A stretch of 64,000 bases of DNA from Pseudomonas sediminis (GTDB taxonomy: Bacteria; Pseudomonadota; Gammaproteobacteria; Pseudomonadales; Pseudomonadaceae), in assembly GCF_039555755.1 (NCBI RefSeq), contig NZ_CP154631.1, positions 3,224,001 to 3,288,000 on the forward strand, written 5' to 3'. Under the pieces are notes generated by a model that had not been told where the DNA came from, made no database searches, and saw nothing but the letters and a program-made list of their open reading frames with translations. How positions within the stretch are numbered: the stretch's first letter is position 1; every line of letters starts with the position of its first letter. Below are positions 51,795 to 60,191 of this stretch, piece by piece. The translations under genes and the position numbers were made by a program.

Positions 51795-53573
51795 TCAGGC
51801 AGCGAACTCCTCATCAGTGATGGCCATCAGTGTCGCCTTGCCTGCCTTGATCTCGCTGAGCAGGGCGTCGGTTTCTGGCAGGATGCGGGCCATGAAGAAA
51901 TCGGCGGACTTGATCTTGGCCGCATAGAAATGAGTTTCCGAACTGCCGGCATCGAGTTGGCGCTGGGCCAGCTGGGATTGTTGCGACCACAACCAGGCTA
52001 GGCTGGTCAGACCGAACAGACGCAGATAGGGCGTTGCCGCTGCAGCCGCCTGCTCCGGGTCCTTGCTGCCCTCGCTGGCCAGCCAGAGGGTGGCTTGTTG
52101 CAGTTGCTTGAAAGCCCGGGTGACGGCCGCTGCATGCGGCGCCGCCGGGTTGTCCTTGAGCCAGTCTTCGACCAGGGCGAAATAGGCGCGCACGGCGCGA
52201 CCACCGCCCATCGCCAGCTTGCGCCCCACCAGGTCCAGCGCCTGTATGCCATTGGTGCCTTCGTAGATGCGCGTGATGCGGCTGTCGCGTACCAGTTGCT
52301 CGATGCCCCAGTCCTCGGTGAAGCCCGAGCCGCCCAGTACCTGTAGACCTTCGTTGGCGCAGGTGAAGCCTTCATCGGTGAGGAAGGCCTTGACCACCGG
52401 TGTCAGCAGTTGCACCAGATCGTCGGCGCGGCTGCGGGTTTCAGCATCCTCGGCGCCGTGAGCGATGTCCTGTTGCAGGCCGGCGTAGTAGGCCAGGGCG
52501 CGGCAGCCTTCGATCATCACCTTCTGCCGCAGCAGCATGCGGCGTACGTCCGGGTGCACCATGATCGGATCAGCCGGCTTGTCGGCCGCCTTCGGGCCTG
52601 AGATGGAGCGACTCTGCAGGCGCTCGCGAGCGAAGCCCAGGGCGATCTGGTAGGCGCTTTCGGCCACACCCAGGCCTTGCATGCCGACCATCAGGCGTGC
52701 CGAGTTCATCATGGTGAACATGCAGCTCAACCCCTTGTTCGGTTCACCGATCAGCCAGCCCTTGGCGCCCTCGAAGTTCATCACGCAGGTGGCCGAACCC
52801 TTGATGCCCATCTTGTGCTCCAGGCCACCGCAGAAGGCCGGGTTACGGCTGCCATCTTCCAGCACCTTGGGTACCAGGAACAGGGAGATGCCTTTGACGC
52901 TATCCGGTGCGTCCGGCAGCTTGGCCAGCACCAGATGGACGATATTGTCGACCAGATCGTGCTCGCCACCGGTGATCCAGATCTTGGTGCCGGTGATGGC
53001 GTAACTGCCATCGGCCTGCGGCACGGCGCGGGTGCGGATCAGGCCGAGGTCGGTGCCGCACTGCGGTTCGGTCAGGCACATGGTCCCGGTCCACTCACCG
53101 CTGATCAGACGCGGCAAATATTGCGCCTGCTGCTCGGGGGTGCCATGGCTGGTCAGGGCGTTGATGGCGCCATGGGTCAGGCCGGGGTACATGCCCAGTG
53201 ACAGATTGGCCGAGCAGGTCATTTCCTCGACCAGCATGTTCAGTACGTGTGGCAGGCCTTGGCCGCCAAACTCGGGTGTGCATGCCAGGGCCGTCCAGCC
53301 CCCTTCGGCGAACTGCTGATACGCGGCCTTGAAGCCGTCCGGGGTACGCACGCTGCGGCTCTGTGGGTCGTACTGGCAGCCTTGCTTGTCGCCAGGGCCA
53401 TTGAGCGGGGCCAGTACGTTCTCGGCCAGCTTGGCGGCCTCTCCGAGGATCGCACCACTGAGGTCGGCACTAAACTCGCGGTGTTCGGGCAAATTTTGCA
53501 GCAGGGTGTAGGCGTCGAGCAGTTCTTCGAACACGAAGCGCATGTCACGCAGCGGAGCACGGTAGGACGGCAT
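51795..53573 (-). CDS. Acyl-CoA dehydrogenase with C-terminal extension
   Basis: A 592-residue FAD acyl-CoA dehydrogenase with the long form seen in Pseudomonas FadE-like proteins: N-terminal domain, MCLTEPQCGTDLG and IWITGGEHD (FAD and substrate loops), the helical C-terminal domain VLGGSGFTEDWGIEQLVRDSRITRIYEGTN-type region (about 435-465), and an extra C-terminal domain of about 120 residues. It begins beta-oxidation of some acyl-CoA. Likely catalytic Glu is in RIYEGTNG. The promoter region has an operator-like dyad. Confidence 0.92.
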   Translation of the reverse strand: MPSYRAPLRDMRFVFEELLDAYTLLQNLPEHREFSADLSGAILGEAAKLAENVLAPLNGPGDKQGCQYDPQSRSVRTPDGFKAAYQQFAEGGWTALACTPEFGGQGLPHVLNMLVEEMTCSANLSLGMYPGLTHGAINALTSHGTPEQQAQYLPRLISGEWTGTMCLTEPQCGTDLGLIRTRAVPQADGSYAITGTKIWITGGEHDLVDNIVHLVLAKLPDAPDSVKGISLFLVPKVLEDGSRNPAFCGGLEHKMGIKGSATCVMNFEGAKGWLIGEPNKGLSCMFTMMNSARLMVGMQGLGVAESAYQIALGFARERLQSRSISGPKAADKPADPIMVHPDVRRMLLRQKVMIEGCRALAYYAGLQQDIAHGAEDAETRSRADDLVQLLTPVVKAFLTDEGFTCANEGLQVLGGSGFTEDWGIEQLVRDSRITRIYEGTNGIQALDLVGRKLAMGGGRAVRAYFALVEDWLKDNPAAPHAAAVTRAFKQLQQATLWLASEGSKDPEQAAAAATPYLRLFGLTSLAWLWSQQSQLAQRQLDAGSSETHFYAAKIKSADFFMARILPETDALLSEIKAGKATLMAITDEEFAA

Positions 53574-53947
53574 AGTGATTTACCTAAAGCTGTACAAGGA
53601 TTTGTCGTGTACAGTTTTTGTATAGCTGTTTTGCCCGCTTTGCAAGCCCTTTCGAGCACGTTCGTGCAATGACTGCTGCGTCACGCCTGAGCTTGTGCAA
53701 GCTGTACAGGTTTTGCTGGTTCACAAGCAAAAGCGCCCGATTGCGCCCCTTGTGCTAGCAGTGGGTGTCGGTGTCATAGGCCAAGCCATGGTTCTGAAGG
53801 TTCAGGCGGCCAAGCCAGGGGGGCGGCGATTGATTTATTGTCGGGCTATTTGCAGGCACAGCGTGCAGGCAGCATTAAAAGCTGCGCCGGAAACTTGCAT
53901 TCGGCCAGGCAGCTTCAAGAATGAAGTGATCGGATCAGGACTTCATC
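53574..53947. other. Divergent region between the acyl-CoA dehydrogenase and EAL genes
   Basis: These 374 bases hold the dyad and promoter listed separately and no coding frame that resembles a protein family. A short inverted repeat (GCGCCC...) lies around 53736-53752. No terminator was found. Confidence 0.5.
53590..53640 (-). promoter_or_regulatory. Promoter and operator-like dyad of the acyl-CoA dehydrogenase gene
   Basis: Minus strand: TTGCAA, short spacer, TATACA at about 53622-53627. Directly downstream lie CTGTACA and TGTACAG (53590-53614), a dyad with an 11-base centre that would overlap the first bases of the transcript, as for a TetR- or GntR-type repressor site. A third TGTACA lies at 53703. 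Confidence 0.45.
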
Positions 53948-55309
53948 ATGCCATCACTCTCCAGCTTCGGCAGGCGCGTTCGCAAACTCTGGCATGGTGC
54001 AGACTTGGCTCTGGTCGGCCAGCGCCGTGAGCGTCGGATGCGCATGCTGTCGAGCGTGGTGATGATCGTGATGGGCCTGCTCTGGGGGCTGTTCTTTTCC
54101 TCTCGCGGCTACTGGGCCATCGTCATCATGGATGTGGCTATCGTCTGCAGTGGTGTGGCGGTTTTCGCGCTGACCCTGCGCGACAGGGCACGCAGTGCCA
54201 ACCTGATCCTGTTCAGCGCGCTGATTGTCGTTGTCGTCGCCTCGACCCTGCTGCTCGATCCGTCGACGCGCATGGCGCCGCGTGCCACGCATCTGTATCT
54301 GCTGCCGATGGCTGTCGGTGCCCTGATGGCCTTTCGTGACGATCCACTGTGGCTGCGTTATGGCGTCTCGCTGTTCTGTTTGCTGCTGTTCGTCGCCCTG
54401 GCGGCGTCGAACTGGCGACCCACCGATCTCTACGCACTGCCCGACGATGTGCGGCGTGTCGGCTCCTGGCTGCAGGCCGGCGTGGCCATGGTGCTGTTCT
54501 TCCTGCTCCTGCACATTCTGCAGACCGATACCGCCGAGCGCTCCGAACTGGATCGCGACCTGCGCGCGGCCATCCGCGAGGGGCAGTTCGTGCTGCACTA
54601 CCAGCCGCAACTCAACGATGCAGGGCGGGTGGCGGGAGCCGAGGTACTGATTCGCTGGCAGCACCCGCAGCGCGGGCTGCTGGCGCCAGGCGAGTTCATC
54701 GACCACGCCGAGAACACCGGGTTGATCATCCCCATTGGCCAGTGGGTGCTGGAGCAGACGGCCGCGCGCTTGCGGCAATGGAAGGGTGACCCGCTCTTTG
54801 GCGATGTCGGGCTGGCGGTGAACATCAGTCAGAAGCAATTCTCGCAGAGCAGTTTCGTCGCCGAAATCCTCGGCCTGATCGAGCGTCACGGTATCGATGC
54901 CCAGCGCCTGGAGCTGGAGCTGACCGAGACGCTGATCGTCCGCGACATGGAGGACCTGATGCGCAAGATGGTGGCGCTGGTCGAGCATGGCGTGCGCTTC
55001 TCGCTGGATGACTTTGGTACCGGTTTTTCTTCCCTCAGCCACCTCAAGCGTTTGCCGCTGAGCAAACTGAAAATAGACCGGTCGTTCATCTGCGACGTGC
55101 TCACCGATGCCAACAGCGAAACCATCGTGCGTACGGTGATTGCCCTGGGGCGGAGCATGGGCATGACGGTGATCGCCGAGGGCGTGGAAACCGAGGCGCA
55201 GCGGCGGTTTCTGGCTGATAACGGCTGCAGCCAGTTCCAGGGCTACCTGCTTAGCCGGCCGATGCCGTTGGCGGACTTCTGCTCCTTCGTACAGCGCCAC
55301 AACGGCTGA
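53948..55309 (+). CDS. Membrane-bound EAL-domain phosphodiesterase
   Basis: A 453-residue protein with an N-terminal membrane domain (about 30-190, five or six hydrophobic segments; [30 protein letters not shown]) and a C-terminal EAL domain (about 205-450). The signature is AEVLIRW (EVL for EAL), a variant found in active enzymes, and the other catalytic groups are present: [38 protein letters not shown]. It likely lowers c-di-GMP in response to a membrane signal. Confidence 0.92.
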   Translation: MPSLSSFGRRVRKLWHGADLALVGQRRERRMRMLSSVVMIVMGLLWGLFFSSRGYWAIVIMDVAIVCSGVAVFALTLRDRARSANLILFSALIVVVVASTLLLDPSTRMAPRATHLYLLPMAVGALMAFRDDPLWLRYGVSLFCLLLFVALAASNWRPTDLYALPDDVRRVGSWLQAGVAMVLFFLLLHILQTDTAERSELDRDLRAAIREGQFVLHYQPQLNDAGRVAGAEVLIRWQHPQRGLLAPGEFIDHAENTGLIIPIGQWVLEQTAARLRQWKGDPLFGDVGLAVNISQKQFSQSSFVAEILGLIERHGIDAQRLELELTETLIVRDMEDLMRKMVALVEHGVRFSLDDFGTGFSSLSHLKRLPLSKLKIDRSFICDVLTDANSETIVRTVIALGRSMGMTVIAEGVETEAQRRFLADNGCSQFQGYLLSRPMPLADFCSFVQRHNG

Positions 55310-55539
55310 ACCCACGCTCCGTCCATCTACCATCTCTGCTGCGAGTGAACTCTAAGCAAGTGGCCAATGTCTGTCTGCTGTCGGCCCGTACCGGCAGGAG
55401 TTGATGGCTATTGGCCGTTAGTGTGGCGTCTACGTCGCGGATTCTGCCTGGATCGTGCTTGAGCATGTGCTCGTGCGTGTGGCCGGCATCGTTCATCCCG
55501 TTCGCCGGGTTCGTCTGACTGCCATGTGAAGATCGCCCC

Positions 55540-56196
55540 ATGTTTTTATCTCGTCATGCTCCACTCCAACCCCGCATTCTCGGTGCCTGCCTGCTGCTCG
55601 GTGGCCTGCTTGGCGGCGTGCAGCCGTCACTGGCAGAAGAGGCCGCCAGTAACCAGCGCTGGGTCAGCGACAGCCTCAATACCTACGTGCGCAGCGGCCC
55701 TACCGATGGCTACCGGATTGTCGGCACTCTGGTGTCTGGGGAAAAAGTCGAGCTGTTGCGTACTCAGGGCGACTACAGCCAGGTACGCAGCGCCAGCGGC
55801 AGTACGGTATGGATTCCCAGTCGCGACCTGCAATCGGTACCCGGTCAGGCTGAGCGACTGCCGCAACTGGAGCAGAAAGTCGCCGACCTCACGGCTGAAC
55901 TCAAAGGCATCGACGATGCCTGGAAGGCGCGTGTGCAAGGCATGCAGGAAACCCTCGACACCCGCAAGAAGCTTATCGATGAACTGCAGGCCGCCCGCGG
56001 CGCGCTGGACGCCGAGCTGACCACCACCCGTTCGCAGCTGCGTGATGCTCAGGCGCAACTGGGTGAGGAGCAGCAGCAGGTACTGATGCGCTACATGGCC
56101 TATGGCGGCAGCATCGCTGGCGCCGGGCTGCTGCTCGGGCTGATTCTGCCGACCATGCTGCGGGTCAAGCGCAAGCGTAATGATCAGTGGGTGTGA
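55540..56196 (+). CDS. SH3-domain membrane protein (YgiM/TIGR04211 type)
   Basis: A 218-residue envelope protein: signal peptide (about 1-32, ending SLAEE), a bacterial SH3 domain (about 40-105; YVRSGPTDGYRIVGTLVSGE), a coiled coil (about 108-185) and a C-terminal membrane segment (about 188-208, IAGAGLLLGLILPTML) with a basic tail. This order is that of the TIGR04211/YgiM family, probably a cell-wall-associated function. It stands alone on its strand. Confidence 0.88.
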   Translation: MFLSRHAPLQPRILGACLLLGGLLGGVQPSLAEEAASNQRWVSDSLNTYVRSGPTDGYRIVGTLVSGEKVELLRTQGDYSQVRSASGSTVWIPSRDLQSVPGQAERLPQLEQKVADLTAELKGIDDAWKARVQGMQETLDTRKKLIDELQAARGALDAELTTTRSQLRDAQAQLGEEQQQVLMRYMAYGGSIAGAGLLLGLILPTMLRVKRKRNDQWV

Positions 56197-56200
56197 GTCA

Positions 56201-57373
56201 TCAGGCGCGAGCAGTCAAGTGCCGGGCGATGCCCTTCTTCAGCGGCAGCAGGCCCTGAGCCACGCGCAGACCTGCGCCGCGTAGCAGGCGCGCGGGCAGG
56301 CGATCGTTGGTGTACAGCTCCACCAGCAGGTTGGTGGCCTGGTACAACGGCCAGGTGGCCAGTCGCAGCTGGCGTTCGTAGCGGGCCAGCGCTGATGTTG
56401 AACCGATGTCCTGGTGTTTGCCATGGGCGGCCAGCAGGGCGTCGCTGAGCAGTTGCACGCCAATCAGGCCGAAGTTGAAGCCATGCGCGGTGACCGGGTG
56501 CATGCCCACGGCGGCATCGCCGAGCAGGGCGCAGCGGTTGCCGACCATGCGTCGTGCGTAGGCGCCCACCAACGGGTAGACGTGGCGGCTGCTGACCAGT
56601 TGCATGGCGCCCAGGCGGCGGTCGAAGCGCTTTTCCATCTCGCGGGTGAAGATCGCCTCGTCCAGTTTCTGCAGGCGTTCTATTTCGCGCGGTGGCAGGG
56701 TGAGGACCATCGACGACTGCCGGCCATTAAGCGGTAGCAGGGCCAGGGTCTGGCCATAGCCGAACCACTCCCAGGCGATTTGCTGGTGATCCTGCTCGTG
56801 CTGCATGCGGCATACCAGCATGCTCTTGCCGAAGTCCTTGAGTTGCGCGCCGATGCCGAGCTGGCGGCGCGTTTCCGAGAAGCGGCTGTCGGCGGCGACC
56901 AGCAGGCGTGGCTGCAGCACCTGACCATCCTGCAGCACCAGTTTCACCTCGTTCTGGCGTTGCTCTATGGCGCGCACGCTGGTTTCGCACAGCAATTGCA
57001 CATCGGCGCATTCGCTCACGGCCTGATAGGCGGCGCGGCGAATGGCCTGGTTGGCCACCAGATGGCCGAGTCGTTCGGCGCCGGCCTGTTCGGCGCGGAT
57101 CTTCAATGCGAACAGCGAGGGGCCGTTGAACACCTGAGCGTCGCGTAGTACGGCAATGTCTTCGCTGGGCAGGCGCGCCCATAGGCCCAGGCGCTCGAGC
57201 AGTGCCTGCGAACCATGGGTAAGGGCGATCTCGCGGCCATCGAAGGCCGGTTCAGCCAGTGCCTGCTCGGTCTGGCGCTCCAGCAGGACGATGGACAGAC
57301 CCTGTCCGGACAGGGCACGGGCCAGGCAAAGGCCGGCCGGGCCGGCGCCGACGATGACGATATCGGGTGACAT
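56201..57373 (-). CDS. ubiM: UbiH/UbiF/UbiM-family FAD monooxygenase
   Basis: A 390-residue flavoprotein hydroxylase of ubiquinone synthesis: dinucleotide-binding VGAGPAGLCLARAL at about 7-20, the second FAD motif LLVAADSRFSETRR, and GDAAVGMHPVTAHGFNFG near the C-terminus. The DGREIALTHGSQ region and length fit UbiM (5-demethoxyubiquinol hydroxylase), though UbiH/UbiF relatives cannot be fully excluded. The ATG at 57373 has GGAGAG upstream; the longer frame to 57457 is rejected. Confidence 0.75.
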   Translation of the reverse strand: MSPDIVIVGAGPAGLCLARALSGQGLSIVLLERQTEQALAEPAFDGREIALTHGSQALLERLGLWARLPSEDIAVLRDAQVFNGPSLFALKIRAEQAGAERLGHLVANQAIRRAAYQAVSECADVQLLCETSVRAIEQRQNEVKLVLQDGQVLQPRLLVAADSRFSETRRQLGIGAQLKDFGKSMLVCRMQHEQDHQQIAWEWFGYGQTLALLPLNGRQSSMVLTLPPREIERLQKLDEAIFTREMEKRFDRRLGAMQLVSSRHVYPLVGAYARRMVGNRCALLGDAAVGMHPVTAHGFNFGLIGVQLLSDALLAAHGKHQDIGSTSALARYERQLRLATWPLYQATNLLVELYTNDRLPARLLRGAGLRVAQGLLPLKKGIARHLTARA

Positions 57374-57535
57374 GCTGCAGCTCTCCAAGCGGATGGCCAG
57401 TAGGGCGGGTGCAACCCGCCATGCGCCGATGCAAAATGCCAGTCTAGGTCGCAGCAAAGACGCAGATATTGTCCGGGGTCATGCTTGGAGCTGGATGCGA
57501 GGGGCTGGATGATGGCTGCAGTGGGGCACAAAATA

Positions 57536-57550
57536 TTGTTGTTATTACAA
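57536..57550. promoter_or_regulatory. HexR operator without its operon
   Basis: TTGT-TGTTATT-ACAA has the TTGT-N7-ACAA pattern and is nearly the same as the zwf operator. In Pseudomonas, edd and gap are HexR-controlled; here the site stands 91 bases before a decayed gene set. Confidence 0.75.
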
Positions 57551-57640
57551 GTTTATCCGGCTTGATAGGCGTAATTTTCGGGTTTACTGTGATGCGCGTT
57601 GTTTGAACTATAAAAATAATTCGGGTTTGGAGTCGATGCC

Positions 57641-57885
57641 ATGCATCCTCATCGTTCTGCAGTGGCCGCTCAGCAAGCGTCGGCGGCGTGGTGCCGCGTT
57701 TTGCCGAACGCTTTCTCGCCAGCGGTTTTGCCAAGAGCTTCAGCGACAAGGGCTGCATGAGCGATTATCTTCACGGCATTCCATTGTGGCTGGTGACGGC
57801 TGAGTATCCAGGCCTTACCGGCGCTGGCGTGGCCTTGCAACAGGCATCGGAGCGTAGCCTGGATGCAATCCGGGATAAGCATTGA
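57641..57885 (+). pseudogene. glk: Possible edd start joined to a glucokinase 3' fragment
   Basis: After the HexR site, a GGAG-ATG start (57641) reads MHPHRSAVAA, whose first residues match the usual Edd start MHP. The sequence then enters, in another frame, the C-terminus of glucokinase: VGGVVPRFAERFLASGFAKS, SDYLHGIPLWLV, and EYPGLTGAGVALQQA (57679-57860), matching the end of Glk in E. coli and Pseudomonas. All of edd beyond a few codons and about three quarters of glk are missing. The end of the frame runs into a dispersed GGATGCAATCCGGG repeat. It cannot make a kinase. Confidence 0.82.
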
Positions 57886-57915
57886 TAGCCCCCCGGATTT
57901 GATCCGGGCTACACA
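57857..57915. repeat. GGATGCAATCCGGG/CCGGATTTGATCCGGGCTAC palindromes
   Basis: Two short dispersed palindromes typical of Pseudomonas intergenic DNA lie at the end of the glk fragment and before the gltR fragment. Similar strings occur at 9220 and 60011. Confidence 0.6.
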
Positions 57916-57940
57916 GTCATAACAAGAAAGGTGGCGGGCC

Positions 57941-58060
57941 ATGAGCCAGCCCGGCAAATCGATTCTGCTGGTCGATGACGACCAGGAAATTCGCGAACTG
58001 CTCGATACCTACCTGAGCCGCGTCGGCTTTCAGGTGCGCGCCGTGGCCGATGGCGCCGCC
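57941..58060 (+). pseudogene. gltR: gltR-type response regulator, 5' fragment
   Basis: About 40 codons of a receiver domain: MSQPGKSILLVDDDQEIREL and LLDTYLSRVGFQVRAVADG, with its acidic pair, after an apparently intact ribosome site (AAAGGTGG). The sequence then changes abruptly, out of frame, to a porin. In Pseudomonas the gene after glk is gltR (regulator of glucose uptake), which fits the position. The phospho-acceptor Asp and the DNA-binding domain are missing. The exact join lies at about 58045-58062. Confidence 0.8.
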
Positions 58061-58394
58061 TCAGAACTGGCTGTCCATCGGTGGCCGCACCAGCTACGCC
58101 TTCACCGAGCAGTTCAAGCTGGTCGGCGAGATCGGTCGCGATCAGGTCGAGGCGCCCGGCGGTACGCGCAAGCTGACCAAGTTCACCATCGCGCCGACCT
58201 GGTCGCCATCCGGCCCCGGTTTCTGGGAACGTCCGGAAATCCGCCTGTACTACACCTACGCCAGCTGGAACCGCGCCGCGCAACAGGCTGCCAACCTGTT
58301 GGCCGACGGCTCGGCCTTATCCGAGAACGGCGCCTTCGGCAGCGCACGTAACGGCTCCAACTTCGGCGTGCAGGTGGAGTACTGGTGGAAGTAG
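58056..58394 (+). pseudogene. Maltoporin/LamB-type sugar porin, 3' fragment
   Basis: About 110 C-terminal codons of a maltoporin-family outer-membrane channel: SIGGRTSYAFTEQFKLVGE, KFTIAPTWSPSGPGFWERPE, IRLYYTYASWN, and the closing beta strand NFGVQVEYWWK, which ends in the aromatic residue needed for outer-membrane insertion. There is no N-terminus, signal peptide or start. It is joined directly to the gltR fragment. The sugar-uptake genes expected between gltR and the porin (gtrS, gltBFGK) are absent. Confidence 0.78.
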
Positions 58395-58428
58395 AGCGCT
58401 CCCAGGATGTGCGCGCTTTAAATCAGTC

Positions 58429-58490
58429 GGTGCGCATGGCGCACCCTACGTAGGTGGCGCAGGTCATCCGTAGGGTGCGCTGTGCGCACC
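58429..58490. repeat. GTAGGGTGCGC-type repeat pair
   Basis: GGTGCGCATGGCGCACCCTAC and GTAGGGTGCGCTGTGCGCACC face each other just after the porin fragment. Confidence 0.8.
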
Positions 58491-58495
58491 AGGAG

Positions 58496-59908
58496 TCAGA
58501 GCAACCCCGCCACCAGGCGCCCGAGTACTTCCATGGCCTGTTCGCTGCGTGGGCTCCATGGGTGGCCGTAGTTCAACCGCGCGCAGTGGCGAAAGCCCTG
58601 GCTGGCGGAGAAGATCGGCCCCGGCGCCAGGCTGATGCCCTGGGCGAGCGCCAGGCGCAGCAGTTGCAGCGAGTCCAGGCGCTCGGGGAATTCGAACCAG
58701 AGGAAGTAGCCACCCGAAGGCCTCGTCACCCGCGTGCTGGCGGGAAAGTGTCGGGCGGCGGAGGCGAGCATCGCGCTCTGTTGCATTTCCAGGGCGTGGC
58801 GCAGCTTGCGCAGGTGACGGTCGTAGCCGCCGTGCTGCAGGTAGTCGGCCAGCGCCGCCTGTGCCGGCACTGACGGCGAGATAGTGGTCATCAGCTTGAG
58901 CCGGGCGATCTGCTCGGCATAGCGCCCGCCGGCCACCCAGCCAATGCGATAACCCGGCGCCAGACTCTTGGAGAAGGAGCTGCAATGCATCACCAGCCCT
59001 TCGCGGTCAAAGCTCTTCACCGGTTTGGGCGGGTGACTGCCGAAGTACAGCTCGGCGTACACGTCGTCCTCGATCAGCGGTACCTGATGCTCGACCAGCA
59101 GCTCATACAGCGCCTGCTTCTTGGTCTCGCTCATGCTGGCGCCGAGCGGGTTCTGCAGGCTGCTCATGAACCAGCAGGCCTTGATCGGCAGGTGCTTGAG
59201 GCTATCGGACAGGGCACCCAGGTCGATGCCTTCGCGCGGGTGCACGGGGATTTCCACCGCCTTGAGCTGCAGCCGCTCCAGCACCTGCAGGCAGGCGTAG
59301 AAGGTGGGGGATTCGATAGCCACCAGGTCGCCGGGCTGGGTCACGCACTGCAGGCAGAGGTTGAGCGCCTCCATGGCGCCGTTGCTGATCACCAGCTCCT
59401 CCATCGGCAGCATCACGCCGCTGACCATGTAGCGCAGGGCGATCTGCCGGCGCAGGTCGGCGTTGCCGGCGGTCATGTCGGCGATGATCTCGTGCGGCGA
59501 GAGCATGCGCAGCGCGTGCGCCATGCTTTTGGCCAGACGCGGCAGCGGAAACAGGTCGGGGCTGGGGAAGGCCGAGCCGAAGGGTACGGTATGCGGGTCC
59601 TTCAGCGAGGCGAGCACGGAGAACACCAGTTCGCTGACATCGACTTCGGTGGTTTGCGCCGCGTGGGCGGTCAGTTCCGGTTCGTGCAGCGGGCGTTTGG
59701 CGTGTTCGCGGACGAAATAGCCGGAACGCGCGCGGGCCTGGATCAGGCCGCGATCCTCCAGCAGGTAGTAGGCCTGGAACACGGTGGACGGGCTGACGCC
59801 GTAGGTGCGGCTGGCATGGCGTACCGAGGGCACTTTCTCACCGGGACCGAGCACGCCGGTACGGATCAGCTCGGCGATCTCGTCGGCAAATTTTTCGTAG
59901 CGTTTCAT
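58496..59908 (-). CDS. MocR-type regulator (GntR helix-turn-helix with aminotransferase domain)
   Basis: A 470-residue protein combining a GntR winged helix (about 1-75; MKRYEKFADEIAELIRTG, YGVSPSTVFQAYYLLEDRGL) with a class I aminotransferase-like domain (about 100-465). The PLP Lys is in CSSFSKSLAPGYRIGW. MocR proteins sense PLP-bound amines or amino acids and rarely act as enzymes. The ATG at 59908 has AGGACAGG upstream; an ATG at 59971, with GAGG upstream, would add 21 residues. The target is unknown. Confidence 0.88.
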   Translation of the reverse strand: MKRYEKFADEIAELIRTGVLGPGEKVPSVRHASRTYGVSPSTVFQAYYLLEDRGLIQARARSGYFVREHAKRPLHEPELTAHAAQTTEVDVSELVFSVLASLKDPHTVPFGSAFPSPDLFPLPRLAKSMAHALRMLSPHEIIADMTAGNADLRRQIALRYMVSGVMLPMEELVISNGAMEALNLCLQCVTQPGDLVAIESPTFYACLQVLERLQLKAVEIPVHPREGIDLGALSDSLKHLPIKACWFMSSLQNPLGASMSETKKQALYELLVEHQVPLIEDDVYAELYFGSHPPKPVKSFDREGLVMHCSSFSKSLAPGYRIGWVAGGRYAEQIARLKLMTTISPSVPAQAALADYLQHGGYDRHLRKLRHALEMQQSAMLASAARHFPASTRVTRPSGGYFLWFEFPERLDSLQLLRLALAQGISLAPGPIFSASQGFRHCARLNYGHPWSPRSEQAMEVLGRLVAGLL

Positions 59909-60038
59909 CCTGTCCTGGTTCACCGCCGCAAAGGGTACGGGCGAATACTTTACGGGGTGAGCGGCAGACATGGCAGTGCCTCGTGAAGGGGGACGTATCT
60001 CGAATCGCCCAGGATTGCATCCGGGCTACAACGCTTGC

Positions 60039-60142
60039 TCCCCTCTCCCATTCATGGGAGAGGGGCCGGGGGAGAGGGTTAGATACACCTCCGTGTAACC
60101 GTTACCCCCTCTCCCTAGCCCTCTCCCCGTGGGGGAGAGGGG
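60039..60142. repeat. CCCTCTCCC-type repeat cluster
   Basis: Two hairpin units (CCCCTCTCCC-ATTCAT-GGGAGAGGGG and the one ending GTGGGGGAGAGGGG) lie in the gap between ccoG and the MocR gene. The family is the same as at 2904-2940. Confidence 0.8.
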
Positions 60143-60191
60143 ATTGATCGTGTCCACCTTTCGTTAGGTGAACAGCACGGTTTACTGCGAC

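Noticed and set aside
57941..58351. Continuous frame starting as a response regulator
   Set aside because: Only the first 40 codons are receiver-like; the rest is the porin sequence read out of frame, so it is not a gene.
60039..60142. Possible CRISPR-like repeats
   Set aside because: Only two imperfect palindromic units without regular spacers; they are dispersed Pseudomonas repeats.
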